Shown: positions 35,212 through 44,123, counted from the stretch's first letter. The stretch is DNA of 64,000 bases from Acidaminobacter sp964416305 (GCA_964416305.1 CAYQDM010000013.1:47428-111427); one strand, 5' to 3'. The notes: generated from the sequence alone by a model not told the origin. Numbers and translations: made by a program.

Positions 35212-35303
35212 GATCAACTTCACCGTTTGGATCTGTCATCTCAAGTGAAAACTAACCTTAACGACTTATTAATGTTATTGTCATATGCAAATCTCAACTT
35301 TTA

Positions 35304-35327
35304 AATTAGATTGTGCACAACCTAATT
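35304..35327. repeat. 24-base near-perfect palindrome
   Basis: AATTAG, twelve bases with the core TTGTGCACAA, and CTAATT form an inverted repeat matching at all but one base pair. It lies 31 bases downstream of the response regulator stop codon. It could be an operator for a dimeric regulator or the stem of a weak terminator; no T-run of note follows. Confidence 0.5.
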
Positions 35328-35357
35328 CACTTTCACCATGTACTACCATGACAACCC

Positions 35358-36281
35358 CTATCCCCCAAGCTTCGAAATAACGCCTTCCACAAACTTCTTG
35401 ATGCTGACCTTTCCCCGCTCCTTGGTCAAGCCATCGAGATATTTCATCTCCTGCCTGACCTGAGGGAAATCAAAAAGAAGTGTGCCGTATTCGGTAAACT
35501 TGGTGTTGTAAGGATCCTCCTGACCCAGCGCTGCCAAATTGGCCAGGGCCTTCTGGATGGTCCTGCGAATACGCTGCTCAACCGCTCGGGTGTTGACAGC
35601 GCTGCCCTCTGTTCCCAACTCTGCCTCTGCGATCTCTTTATAAATTTCTTGGAGTTGATAGGTACCTGAGGCTGAAGACTGACTGATGCGCATGATCAGC
35701 CGCGTCAAGTCCTTGCAGCCGCTGTCGCCTACGATGCCTAAGTCAGAATAAATGGCTGTGAGCCTTGCGCTTGGATCCTGCGGCTGAGTTGCCGCCTGGG
35801 CCTGGGTACGCCCCACAAATTGAAGGGCGTTCTGAATCAGGGACATGGAGCGCTCGAGCTCGAGGTTGTGGGCCACGCCCCGGATGACGTTGATCACCTC
35901 GATCCGGTTGACGGGTTTGCCTATGAAGAAAACTATGCCGGCGGTGTAGGCTTTTGAGACCATCGGCTCATCCTCCACCTGAGAAATCATGATGAATTTG
36001 CCCTTATAGCCCTGCCGCAGCGCGGCCTCCATCACGGCGACGCCATCCACACCGGGGAGCAGATAGTCGATCAGGACCATGTCCGGATGATAGAACGCAA
36101 TCTCCTCCGCCGCATGGGTGCCGGAGGACAGGTCCGCTACGACCCTGCCCAGCTGGTTTTTTTCAATGATCTGCCGGAGCATCACCCGAACGCTGGGATC
36201 ATCGTCTATGATCATAAAGGTGTGGAGCACCTGGTTCTGAGCGCCCATCCCGGAAAATATCTCGTTTTGTGAATGTGACAT
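35358..36281 (-). CDS. GlnL/YcbB-like response regulator
   Basis: The 307-residue product has an N-terminal receiver domain (HTFMIIDDDPSVRVML, acceptor Asp in HPDMVLIDYLLPGVDG near residue 72, Lys in FFIGKPVNR) and a C-terminal region of the YcbB type, with LGIVGDSGCKDLTRLIMRI and EQRIRRTIQKALANLAALGQEDPYNTKFTEYGTLLFDFP. In Bacillus subtilis GlnL, this architecture activates glutaminase and glutamine transport genes. None of those genes lie next to it here. GGAGG precedes the ATG. It starts four bases after the stop of its kinase gene. Confidence 0.88.
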   Translation of the reverse strand: MSHSQNEIFSGMGAQNQVLHTFMIIDDDPSVRVMLRQIIEKNQLGRVVADLSSGTHAAEEIAFYHPDMVLIDYLLPGVDGVAVMEAALRQGYKGKFIMISQVEDEPMVSKAYTAGIVFFIGKPVNRIEVINVIRGVAHNLELERSMSLIQNALQFVGRTQAQAATQPQDPSARLTAIYSDLGIVGDSGCKDLTRLIMRISQSSASGTYQLQEIYKEIAEAELGTEGSAVNTRAVEQRIRRTIQKALANLAALGQEDPYNTKFTEYGTLLFDFPQVRQEMKYLDGLTKERGKVSIKKFVEGVISKLGG

Positions 36282-36284
36282 GAC

Positions 36285-37541
36285 TTATTCCTCCAGTGCC
36301 TGACGTGGAATCGTCAGAATGAACGCGGTGCCATTACCCACTTCTGTTTCAATGTCAATGCGTCCGCCCAGGGTATCCAGCAAATTTTTCACATGGGAAA
36401 GCCCAATGCCTGTCGAGGCCGCCCCTGTCTCTTCGTTGTATTTCGTCGTGAAGCCCGGGGTAAAGAGCACCGGCAGCACGTAGTCCTCAATGCCCTCACC
36501 CGTGTCCCGCACCACGAAGCGCGCCACGTCGGTTTCAAAGTCGACGTCCAGGGTCACCATAATGTCGCCCGACTTGCCGCAGGCGTCCATGGCGTTCACG
36601 ATCAGATTGTTGAGGATGGTGAACACGCTGTGATAGTGTTTGACCTGGATTGAGTTTCCCACCTCAAGCCTGAAGTTGATGCCGCTCTCCATCTCCTCCA
36701 GAATACGCCGAGCGTTGATCTCAATGATGGACGCAATGTCCTTCAGACTCATGGCCCCGTCCTTCTCAAAATTCTTGACCAGGCTCTCGAAGCCCCGCAG
36801 CACCCGGTAGTAATCCTTCTTGATCTCGTGCACGTCACGGGCAATGGTCAGTGCCTCGTCCCGCACGTCGGGATTGTCCTTGTGGGCCTCGTACAGACCA
36901 TGGCTGCGGCTCATGACGCTTTCGATCTCACCCATGGATTTCTTCAGGTAAAACAGTTCCGCCTGGATGTTGGCCATGACCGCATTCAACTGGGCGTAAC
37001 GCTTCTGGTGCTCCCGCTTCATGATCAGGAGCTCCTGGCTGCGGTACAGGAAATAGACAAAATAGGCCAAAATACTGCGCGCTATGCCTATAGTCACTAT
37101 AAGCACACTCAGATTCACAATATTCGTACCACCGAGCAGGGCTTCTATGAGATTGCAGGTTATGTCCACAACGGCCAGGGTCGCCATGGTTAAAAAAGGC
37201 TGCTCTTTCCTGGACCTCAGGCGGAGCACTTTTGCCAAAACGCCAAAGGATAGGTAGTACATGCCCGCCGGCAGGTTTTCTGCGACCAGATCCAAAAGCG
37301 GCAGATCTGTCAGGTACAGACGTATGGCGGTTCGGAGCACGACAATGGCACCGGCTGACAAGGCTGCCGTTCCAATTTCGGAAGTATCCTCTCTTATAAG
37401 AAGGATTAAGCTTAGCGCCAAAACCCCAGCAGAAAACCTGAAGGTTGACTGAAATGGGTAGAAAAAGATTTGGCCAAAGAAGGCAACGACCGCCATCAAC
37501 AAGAGATAGGTTCTGAGCTTGGGTTTTCGGCTCGGTCTCAC
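36285..37541 (-). CDS. GlnK/YcbA-like sensor histidine kinase
   Basis: The 418-residue product has about five membrane segments in the first 170 residues, a coiled region, and a C-terminal HATPase domain with NNLIVNAMDACGKSG, VRDTGEGIEDYV and TGIGLSHVKNLLDTLGG. The phospho-acceptor region is not the usual HE-R-NP motif; MSRSHGLYEAHK and VHEIKKDYYRVL carry candidate histidines, as in the GlnK/DcuS-like group. The start is GTG with AGGAGG eight bases upstream. It forms a two-gene operon with the regulator downstream. The signal is unknown. Confidence 0.87.
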   Translation of the reverse strand: MRPSRKPKLRTYLLLMAVVAFFGQIFFYPFQSTFRFSAGVLALSLILLIREDTSEIGTAALSAGAIVVLRTAIRLYLTDLPLLDLVAENLPAGMYYLSFGVLAKVLRLRSRKEQPFLTMATLAVVDITCNLIEALLGGTNIVNLSVLIVTIGIARSILAYFVYFLYRSQELLIMKREHQKRYAQLNAVMANIQAELFYLKKSMGEIESVMSRSHGLYEAHKDNPDVRDEALTIARDVHEIKKDYYRVLRGFESLVKNFEKDGAMSLKDIASIIEINARRILEEMESGINFRLEVGNSIQVKHYHSVFTILNNLIVNAMDACGKSGDIMVTLDVDFETDVARFVVRDTGEGIEDYVLPVLFTPGFTTKYNEETGAASTGIGLSHVKNLLDTLGGRIDIETEVGNGTAFILTIPRQALEE

Positions 37542-37649
37542 TGCGAGGTCCTCCTTTGGCTGCTGAATTTGGTTCAGTTTTTGCTTCTCAATTTTTATTT
37601 TCTAAATTAGTGGTTTCTTCCGTCGCTTTTGTCACTTTATTTCTGTTAT

Positions 37650-38375
37650 TTACAAAATACACGAATCCTCAAGGAACTTCAAGATTCGCCGGATGACTTG
37701 CCTGCTGGCAGGTCCATGGAGCAAGACATGACCGGCGGGCTCAAAATACTCAAGGGCCACTTGGGCGTTGGGAGTTTTACTGTGAATACCTTTTTTGATC
37801 TGTTCTGCGCTTTTCCAGTGGACAGTGTCGTCATCCAGCCCCTGTAAAATGAGACTTGGACAGGTAAGCTGACCAAACCTGGATTTTGTCCGGATTTGTA
37901 TGCGTTTAAACTCGAGCAGGGCTCTTATAGGGAATTTGACGGAACTTTTCATGTAATAGCGCAAATGGTCTGTACGGTTGTGTTTAAAGTCCTCCGCCAA
38001 ATTGGACATCACGCGCTTCAGATCCCAGTGCCTGAGGGGTACGCTCATGAAGATGATCGCTGTAGGTTTATATTTCAGGGCAAGATGCACTGCAATCAGC
38101 CCCCCAGTGGAAAACCCGGCCAAAACAATGTTGTCTGATTGTTTTCTGAGGGCCTTGTAGGCTTGCTCCGCAGCATAGATCCAATCCTCATAGGAACAGT
38201 GTCCCATCTCTCTTCGACTGCTTCCGGACAAACCGCGTATGGTTGGCACTGCAGCCAGGCAGCCCTTCGCTCTGAGGGCCTCCGCCAAGGGTTCAACTTC
38301 CCAGGGGCCGCCGCCGAAGCCGTGAAGGAGAAGGATGGCCGGCACATTGTGATGTGATGCATTTTTGAGTGACAC
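37650..38375 (-). CDS. Alpha/beta hydrolase, carboxylesterase or monoacylglycerol lipase type
   Basis: This 241-residue cytoplasmic hydrolase has ILLLHGFGGGPWEVEPLAEAL at the oxyanion region, the nucleophile motif VLAGFSTGGLIAV, the acid in LQGLDDDTVHW and the His in PAGHVLLHG. It resembles Est30-type carboxylesterases, which hydrolyse short acyl esters. The GTG start has GGGGCGG six bases upstream. It is divergent from the O-antigen-ligase-like gene and separate from the kinase gene by about 110 bases. The natural substrate cannot be inferred. Confidence 0.88.
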   Translation of the reverse strand: MSLKNASHHNVPAILLLHGFGGGPWEVEPLAEALRAKGCLAAVPTIRGLSGSSRREMGHCSYEDWIYAAEQAYKALRKQSDNIVLAGFSTGGLIAVHLALKYKPTAIIFMSVPLRHWDLKRVMSNLAEDFKHNRTDHLRYYMKSSVKFPIRALLEFKRIQIRTKSRFGQLTCPSLILQGLDDDTVHWKSAEQIKKGIHSKTPNAQVALEYFEPAGHVLLHGPASRQVIRRILKFLEDSCIL

Positions 38376-38562
38376 GCCATACCGCCCCTTTCGTTTTGTT
38401 CAGCTGTTACCATCTTACCACATTCCCCCCGAAATTCATCATCACAGAAGTCGTTGAACTGAAATTGGCGCTGCAACTGATTACAATTTGGCTATGCCAC
38501 TTGATTCAGCCAGCGGATATGCTAGAATCTTGAAGGGAATTCATTCGACAGGAGATTTTGAC

Positions 38563-39738
38563 ATGGACCGTTCTTTGATTGCACTTATATTATTTTCACC
38601 TTTTACAGCCTGGATTCCGGCCATTGGCGCAGCCATGGCTGCCTACCGAAAAAAAATGACAATTTGGCTGACACCCATGAACGTTGGTATAATACTCCTT
38701 TTTAATTGGGCGCTGTTGACCGGCATCTACAACCACTCCCTCAGGGAGATTCTGGTGTCCTTCGGCATCCTGATTTACCTGGGCTGGACCATTTTTCTGC
38801 AGAATAATTTGACGCGCACCCATCAAGTCGAGGCACTTCTGGAAAAAGTATGGCGACTGGGATTGATAGCAGCGGGCCTGGGCCTGGCTGAGAAATTTCT
38901 GTCCTTTTTCATGGATCTGAGTGTCATTTCGGAAATCTTTTGGAGTCCCACCTACATACCGACGCGAACCGCCTACAGAATCTACAGCACCTTTGGAAAT
39001 CCAAACGTTGCCGGCGACTGGTTCGCCGCACTGTTCCTGATTGGACTTTTCTGGATCAGCCATTCCACCGGCGAAAAACGCAGGACCTACATAACCGGAA
39101 GCCTGCTGTATCTGTTGGCAACGCTTCTTACCGGCTCAAAGGGGGCTGTTCTGGGCCTTGAGCTTGGCCTGATTGCCTATGGCCTCTTCAGCAGCAGCCG
39201 CCTCGGCAGAGTCAGCGCGCTGGTCTCCTCGGCCGGACTTTTGATTCTGGCTCTGGTCATGCCTGAGGTCAACCATTTGACCAACTCAAGATCTGCCCTG
39301 TGGCTTGAAGCCATCAACCTGATACAATTCAAACCTGTCTTTGGATGGGGTCTTCTCGGATTTTTCAGACAGACCGGCGAGATTCACGCCCACAATCTCT
39401 GGCTCTCCGTGACGGTTATGCTGGGCGCCGGAGGCTTGATTGTCACCTCGATCATCCTCTCCCACAGCCTGCACCTGGCTTTCGTCCTGAAAAAAGCCGG
39501 CAATCACCTCGCGCCGCTCCTGACGGGGCTGCTGGTTTTGATGCTGGGACACAGTCTCTTTGACTTCACCATCATGACACCCCAAGGCGGCATGCTGTTC
39601 TTCAGCATTGCTGGTATCATGAGCGCCTTAGCCCTTGAGCACGAATTCTATTACAGTGTGGATCCGGAATCTGTGGCCAATTTAAAAGAGGACCTCCGCT
39701 GGCAAATTGCCGGCCATCCTACCAAGTTGATCAAGTAA
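38563..39738 (+). CDS. O-antigen ligase (Wzy_C) family membrane protein
   Basis: The 391-residue product has about ten membrane segments. The family region with SRSALWLEAINLIQFKPVFGWGLLGFF followed by HAHNLWLSVTVMLGAGGLI matches the Wzy_C domain of O-antigen ligases and polymerases, whose key loop contains Arg and His. Such proteins join or polymerise polysaccharide units on a lipid carrier, but related sequences also act in other glycan transfers, and no glycosyltransferase genes are nearby. ATG 38563 has AGGAG nine bases upstream; an in-frame ATG at 38488 is not supported. Confidence 0.85.
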   Translation: MDRSLIALILFSPFTAWIPAIGAAMAAYRKKMTIWLTPMNVGIILLFNWALLTGIYNHSLREILVSFGILIYLGWTIFLQNNLTRTHQVEALLEKVWRLGLIAAGLGLAEKFLSFFMDLSVISEIFWSPTYIPTRTAYRIYSTFGNPNVAGDWFAALFLIGLFWISHSTGEKRRTYITGSLLYLLATLLTGSKGAVLGLELGLIAYGLFSSSRLGRVSALVSSAGLLILALVMPEVNHLTNSRSALWLEAINLIQFKPVFGWGLLGFFRQTGEIHAHNLWLSVTVMLGAGGLIVTSIILSHSLHLAFVLKKAGNHLAPLLTGLLVLMLGHSLFDFTIMTPQGGMLFFSIAGIMSALALEHEFYYSVDPESVANLKEDLRWQIAGHPTKLIK

Positions 39739-39768
39739 TGCGCAATCTATTGTGCTGTTCGAACTAAA

Positions 39769-39828
39769 AAAGTGTGGAAGCAGGTGTCAGGGGCTTAAGC
39801 CTGTTGACGCCCGCTTCCACACTTTCTT
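39769..39828. terminator. Long nested hairpin after the O-antigen-ligase-like gene
   Basis: AAAGTGTGGAAGC/GCTTCCACACTTT (39769-39781 with 39813-39825) encloses GGTGTCA/TGACGCC and the core GGCTTAAGCC, so nearly all 57 bases pair. CTTC follows. It lies 30 bases after the stop codon and probably ends the plus transcript. It is unusually long for a terminator. Confidence 0.7.
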
Positions 39829-39928
39829 CAATCATCGTCAAAAAAAGTTGTAGGCAAATCCAAAAATCATTTCTATAATGATAGAGGATGCTCATGCAGC
39901 CAATTTATCTATAAAGGAGCACATCAAC

Positions 39929-40840
39929 ATGAATTTTCTGGGTGAATCTGCCGCCTTCGCGACGGCTATTTGCTGGACCCTGACCGGCATCAGCTTTGAA
40001 CAGGCCGGCAAGCGCGTCGGGTCCTTTGCTGTCAATTTACTGAGGTTGATTATCGCCCTGCTGATGATGACCGTCTTCAACTACATAACCCGAGGGACGC
40101 TGATCCCGATGGATGCAACCCCCACCACCTGGCTCTGGCTCTCCATCTCAGGGCTGATCGGCTTCGTTTTGGGCGACCTGTTCCTCTTCCAATCCTACCT
40201 CTTGATTGGCGTGCGCGTCGCCATGGTCATCATGGCCAGCTCGCCAATTTTCGCAGCGCTGTTGGGCTTCGTCATTTTTGGAGAAAAGCTGACGCTGCTG
40301 AGCTTTCTCGGTATGCTCATCACCCTTCTGGGAATTGCCCTGGTCGTTTTTTTAAGGAGCAAGGGACGCGAAGATCAGGAGACAAAGAAGCTGACCTCAC
40401 TCCCCCTCAGAGGGCTGCTCTATGCGTTTATTGGCGCTTTTGGACAGGCATCCGGGCTTATTCTCAGCAAGCTGGGCATGGGTGCGGACTACAGTCCTCT
40501 TGCCGCGACACAGATTCGTTTGATGGCAGGTCTTGCGGGCTTCCTTGTGCTGTACGCCATAGGCAACCGCTGGTCGGAAGCTAAAGTCGCGCTGAAAAAC
40601 CCCAGTGCAATGGGTTTCATCACCATGGGGGCTTTCTTCGGGCCTTTCATGGGTGTTTCCTTTTCTTTGATCGCCGTCCAATTGTCTAAAGCCGCCATTG
40701 CGTCCACCATCATGGCGCTGGTGCCCATCATGGTCATTCCGTTTTCCATCTTCCTCTACAAAGAGCGCGTCAGCTTCCGTGAAGTCTTTGGCGCTGTTTT
40801 AACCGTTACAGGCGTAGCGGTGATGGTGTTTGGGCAGTGA
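39929..40840 (+). CDS. EamA/DMT family transporter
   Basis: The 303-residue product has ten membrane segments in two five-helix EamA repeats, as in drug/metabolite transporters such as RhaT or YdcZ-like permeases. The first repeat contains ATAICWTLTGISFEQAGKR and the second GAFGQASGLILSKLGMG. Substrate is unknown. ATG 39929 has AAGGAG nine bases upstream; a longer frame from 39878 lacks a ribosome binding site. The gene stands alone between two terminators. Confidence 0.9.
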   Translation: MNFLGESAAFATAICWTLTGISFEQAGKRVGSFAVNLLRLIIALLMMTVFNYITRGTLIPMDATPTTWLWLSISGLIGFVLGDLFLFQSYLLIGVRVAMVIMASSPIFAALLGFVIFGEKLTLLSFLGMLITLLGIALVVFLRSKGREDQETKKLTSLPLRGLLYAFIGAFGQASGLILSKLGMGADYSPLAATQIRLMAGLAGFLVLYAIGNRWSEAKVALKNPSAMGFITMGAFFGPFMGVSFSLIAVQLSKAAIASTIMALVPIMVIPFSIFLYKERVSFREVFGAVLTVTGVAVMVFGQ

Positions 40841-40861
40841 CCATCGGCAAAAACAAAGAGC

Positions 40862-40904
40862 AATAGCCAGCAGGTAAAAAGACTAAACCTGCTGGCTATT
40901 TTTT
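40862..40904 (+). terminator. Terminator of the EamA transporter gene
   Basis: AATAGCCAGCAGGT/ACCTGCTGGCTATT (40862-40875 with 40887-40900) is followed by TTTT. It lies 22 bases after the stop codon and just before the convergent lipB stop codon, and its A-rich left side may let it work in both directions. Confidence 0.92.
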
Positions 40905-40915
40905 CTGAATAAAAT

Positions 40916-41614
40916 CTATGTGTTCGCAGTGCCGGCTTTGAATTCGCCTGCTTCATAACTGCAGGGCGTCACACCTTCATAACCAAACACCTTGCAGAAA
41001 TAATCTGCAACAAGGGCCGTCATGCGCTCGTAATCCTGGGTTTCTCCCGTCAGCATTTCCAGGGAAGTCACTCCGCGATCCGCAATGCCGCAAGGAACAA
41101 TCAGCTGAAAGTGTGACATATTGGTATTGACGTTGAAAGCGAAGCCATGCATGGTGACACCGCGCTTGACCGCGAGGCCAATAGCCGTAATTTTGCTGCC
41201 GTTCACCCAGACACCGGTATGGACAGGATCCTTGCCGGCCGGGATGTCGAACTCTTCTTTTAAGAGCCGTATAAACAGCTGCTCGAGATTCTCGACAAAG
41301 GTTCGGATGCCTATGCCGCCGTGTTTGATGTCAAAGATGGGATAACCGACAATCTGGCCGGGACCGTGATAGGTGACGTCTCCGCCGCGTTCGATCTTGT
41401 GGATTTCGACGCCCTGTTCCCTGAGATAGTCCTCTGCAAAGAGAATGTGACTGTCCTCTGCGGATTTGCCCAAGGTGATGACCGGCGGGTGCTCGACAAG
41501 GATCAGGGTGTCCTCAATCTCGCCCTTTTGGCGCTTAGCCACCAGGTCGAGCTGAATCTGATAGGCGCTCAGGTAGTCACAGACGCCCAAATTTAGAATT
41601 TGCAGTGGGTTCAA
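40916..41614 (-). CDS. lipB: Octanoyltransferase LipB
   Basis: LipB transfers the octanoyl group from acyl carrier protein to lipoyl-dependent proteins, the first step of lipoate synthesis. The product is about 232 residues. Conserved parts are VEHPPVITLGKSA, ERGGDVTYHGPGQIVGYPIFD, GSKITAIGLAVKRGVTMHGFAFNVN with the catalytic Lys and FQLIVPCGIADRGVTSL with the catalytic Cys. A TTG start at 41614 lies eight bases after GGAGG; an ATG at 41629 within that region is the alternative. No lipA is in the window. Confidence 0.94.
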   Translation of the reverse strand: MNPLQILNLGVCDYLSAYQIQLDLVAKRQKGEIEDTLILVEHPPVITLGKSAEDSHILFAEDYLREQGVEIHKIERGGDVTYHGPGQIVGYPIFDIKHGGIGIRTFVENLEQLFIRLLKEEFDIPAGKDPVHTGVWVNGSKITAIGLAVKRGVTMHGFAFNVNTNMSHFQLIVPCGIADRGVTSLEMLTGETQDYERMTALVADYFCKVFGYEGVTPCSYEAGEFKAGTANT

Positions 41615-41628
41615 TGCTCCAACCTCCA

Positions 41629-41910
41629 TTACGCCAAGTTGAGGATCATCAGGTCTTTGTCTGTCCTCAACTCACCTAATTGTGGAACGTACAATTTGAA
41701 ATGCGGCGCCTGGAAGTGGGCTTCAAGATGTGCCTTGCTTTCCCAAGTCTCAACGAACACCAGCATATTTGGGTTTTTCTCATCTTCGAAAAGCGCGTAA
41801 TCAATGCAGCCTTCTTCCTTGACGGTTTCAACGGTCATCTTGGCGGCAAGGGCTTTGAAGGCTTCTATATTTTCAGTTGGAACTTGGTTTTTGGAAACGA
41901 CTTTGATCAT
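41629..41910 (-). CDS. Antibiotic biosynthesis monooxygenase (ABM) domain protein
   Basis: This 93-residue protein forms the dimeric ferredoxin-like ABM fold seen in YgiN-type quinol monooxygenases. Typical segments are IEAFKALAAKMTVETVKEEGCIDYALFED and LVFVETWESKAHLEAHFQAPHF. A true monooxygenase activity is unproven; some relatives bind heme or act in stress. GAGGAGG precedes the ATG by seven bases. Its stop overlaps the region before lipB (TAATG), so the two genes are probably co-transcribed, although no biochemical link is known. Confidence 0.88.
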   Translation of the reverse strand: MIKVVSKNQVPTENIEAFKALAAKMTVETVKEEGCIDYALFEDEKNPNMLVFVETWESKAHLEAHFQAPHFKLYVPQLGELRTDKDLMILNLA

Positions 41911-42005
41911 GTGGGTGCCTCCTCTTAAGACTCATTTAGGAGATATTATATCATTGAATTAGTTGTTAATGTGTAAACAATCAACTGTCGACCTGATCGA
42001 CTCGC

Positions 42006-42052
42006 AAAAAGAGCTGAAAGTCGCCAACAGATGGCGATCTTTCAGCTCTTTT
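42006..42052 (-). terminator. Bidirectional terminator after the 5-oxoprolinase operon
   Basis: AAAAGAGCTGAAAG with TCGCCA on one side and TGGCGA with CTTTCAGCTCTTTT on the other form a near-perfect stem, with T-runs in both directions. In the minus direction it ends the pxp operon about 70 bases after the YcsI stop codon. Confidence 0.88.
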
Positions 42053-42119
42053 CATGTTATTGGAGTCAGACTGTTTGGGCTGATTTCCAACCGTTTCTTC
42101 AAATCTTTTTTAAAATCAC

Positions 42120-42911
42120 CTAAAATGCCGCAAACTCGTGATCCTGAAGATCTGTAATGAACATATAGCCAGGGGCATGTGTCAGCATAATTGGCGGTTT
42201 GGACTGCATAGCGACCGCTTGAGGGGTGACCCCGCAAGCCCAAAAGACCGGGACTTCACCGGGCTTGATCTCGACAGCGTCGCCGAAGTCTGGTTTTGAA
42301 ATATCCTTGATGCCAATCTGTGCCGGATCGCCTATGTGAACAGGCGCACCATGGACCGCTGGAAAACGGGCTGTAATCTGCGCCGCTTTGACGACCTGGT
42401 GGTAAGGGATTGGGCGCATGCTGACGACCGTAGGCCCGGAGAAAACGCCTGCAGGGCGGCACTGCATATTGGTGATGTACATAGGGACGTTGCTGCCGGC
42501 AGTGATGTGGCGCACTTCAATATTGGACTGCATGAGGGCGGATTCGAAGCTGAAGCTGCAGCCCAGGAGGAAGGCAATGAAATCGTCGCGCCATATACTG
42601 GACACATCCTCAAGTTCCTGGACGTAAACGCCATTTTCGTAGACTCTGTATTTTGGTATGTCACGGGCAATGTCGGAGCCCGGAGCGACTATAGCCATTT
42701 CGCGGCTGCCTACTTCTGTGACGTCAAGAATTGGGCAAGGTTTAGGGTTTCGCTGAGCGAACAGCAGGAAGTCGTAGGACAACTCTTTGGGCAGGACGAC
42801 GAGATTGCCTTGTGCATAACCCGGGCAGAGACCTGCGGTTGGTTTGACAAACTCGCCATTTCGGATCGCGAGCCGCATTTCTGCAGGGGTTGCGGTTTTA
42901 AGCGGTATCAA
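42120..42911 (-). CDS. YcsI/DUF1445 family protein (putative hydro-lyase)
   Basis: The 263-residue product matches the DUF1445/YcsI family, annotated as putative hydro-lyases and related to mammalian D-glutamate cyclase, which converts D-glutamate to 5-oxo-D-proline. Family segments visible are LCPGYAQGNLVVLPKELSYDFLLF, CSFSFESAL, NVPMYITNMQCRPAG and FWACGVTPQAVAM. The start is TTG with AAGGAGG nine bases upstream. It is the last gene of the pxp operon, as ycsI clusters with kipI-kipA in Bacillus, and the cyclase relationship fits 5-oxoproline metabolism. Confidence 0.9.
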   Translation of the reverse strand: MIPLKTATPAEMRLAIRNGEFVKPTAGLCPGYAQGNLVVLPKELSYDFLLFAQRNPKPCPILDVTEVGSREMAIVAPGSDIARDIPKYRVYENGVYVQELEDVSSIWRDDFIAFLLGCSFSFESALMQSNIEVRHITAGSNVPMYITNMQCRPAGVFSGPTVVSMRPIPYHQVVKAAQITARFPAVHGAPVHIGDPAQIGIKDISKPDFGDAVEIKPGEVPVFWACGVTPQAVAMQSKPPIMLTHAPGYMFITDLQDHEFAAF

Positions 42912-43041
42912 AATTTAACGCCTCCTTATCTGGATGAAAATCTGGTAACGCGGACTAAAACTAACTTGGGGACGCGGACGGTAATGATTTAGCAACAATT
43001 TCAGCGTTGCACGTTCATTATTCCCATCGCCTTGAATAGTA

Positions 43042-44121
43042 TTAAACCCTGACTTCTTCAACCTTCACGTCATAGACGGCGCCGGCGACGTTCAGCCGGA
43101 ACAGCCGCGTGCTGATGATGTCTTGAGAAATCGAAGTCCGTGCATCTGCCAGATTTATTGGCATTGCCGCCGCCATCTCCGGAATCTCACTGTAAAAGTC
43201 CTCACGGGCCTTAAGCAGCTCATGCGCTTCCTCCAGGGAGACCCTCTTGAAGCGAATCTGATCACCTGGCTTTGACTGGGCCAAAAGCGGCAAATCTACA
43301 GATATGACCCCGGCAATTTTTGTGTATCCCCCAGTGGTCTGGCGGTCTGCCATCATAATGATGGGTTTGCCATGACCAGGGACCTGGACCGCACCAAAGG
43401 CAATGCCGTCTGAGATGATATCCCCGCCCTTGACATGTTCAATGGATGGACCCTCCAGGCGGTAGCCCATGCGGTCACATTCATTGGTGACGGTGTAAAC
43501 ATTATCGAGAAAAGTCAGAATCCCCGCTTCCGTAAAAGCGTCATCCTGGGGACCCATAACAATGCGAATCGTTTTTGAGGCTGTGTAGACCGGTATAAGC
43601 TCCGCAGGGACCGCCAGCAACACCGACGGTACACCAGACACATCTGCGCCCACCGGCACCTGATCTCCCGCTTTCAGCGCCCTGCCCTCAAATCCGCCCA
43701 GCGCAGCTTTGGTATAAGTAGAGCGGCTGCTCATGACCAGCGGTGTATCAATGCCGCCGGCAACTGCCAGATACCCCCTGAGACCGGACTTCAGACCTCC
43801 GAAACTGAGGACATCTCCCGCCTGAACCACCAGGGTTTGCCACATTGACACGGGGGATCCGTTGATCTTAGGACTTAAATCCGCCCCAGTCAGAGCAATA
43901 GAGCCAGCAAATCCAAACTTCAGCTCAGGCCCCAGCATCATCATTTCGAGTACTGCTTCAGACCTTGCGTTGCCCACAAGCTGATTGCCCACCGCCGCTG
44001 CGAATTGGTCCATGGCGCCTGCAACAGGAACGCCAAATTGCTGATAGCCATAGCGGCCAAGGTCCTGAACCAGTGTCAGCATGCCAGGCTTGATGACTTC
44101 GATAAAACGTCCTTCCGTCAT
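43042..44121 (-). CDS. pxpC: 5-oxoprolinase subunit C (KipA)
   Basis: PxpC with PxpB and PxpA forms an ATP-dependent 5-oxoprolinase opening 5-oxoproline to glutamate. The 359-residue product has the biotin-dependent carboxylase-like fold named after the urea amidolyase domain: VIKPGMLTLVQDLGRYGYQQFGVPVAGAMD, GADLSPKINGSP, RGYLAVAGGID, ECDRMGYRLEGP and VQVPGHGKPIIMMADRQTTGGYTKI. In Bacillus subtilis this gene is kipA. GGGAGGG lies before the ATG, and the gene starts two bases after pxpB ends. Confidence 0.94.
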   Translation of the reverse strand: MTEGRFIEVIKPGMLTLVQDLGRYGYQQFGVPVAGAMDQFAAAVGNQLVGNARSEAVLEMMMLGPELKFGFAGSIALTGADLSPKINGSPVSMWQTLVVQAGDVLSFGGLKSGLRGYLAVAGGIDTPLVMSSRSTYTKAALGGFEGRALKAGDQVPVGADVSGVPSVLLAVPAELIPVYTASKTIRIVMGPQDDAFTEAGILTFLDNVYTVTNECDRMGYRLEGPSIEHVKGGDIISDGIAFGAVQVPGHGKPIIMMADRQTTGGYTKIAGVISVDLPLLAQSKPGDQIRFKRVSLEEAHELLKAREDFYSEIPEMAAAMPINLADARTSISQDIISTRLFRLNVAGAVYDVKVEEVRV

Positions 44122-44123
44122 CC

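Larger units (their letters stand above)
34933..35357. promoter_or_regulatory. 425-base intergenic stretch between the response regulator and DUF4438 genes
   Basis: No protein gene is seen. It holds a triple CAGTGT repeat (34961-34976) just before the DUF4438 ribosome binding site, the structured plus-strand element at 35.07-35.21 kb, and the palindrome at 35304-35327 close to the regulator stop codon. A weak -35/-10 pair for DUF4438 may lie at 34970-35000 on the minus strand, but it is not convincing. Confidence 0.5.
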
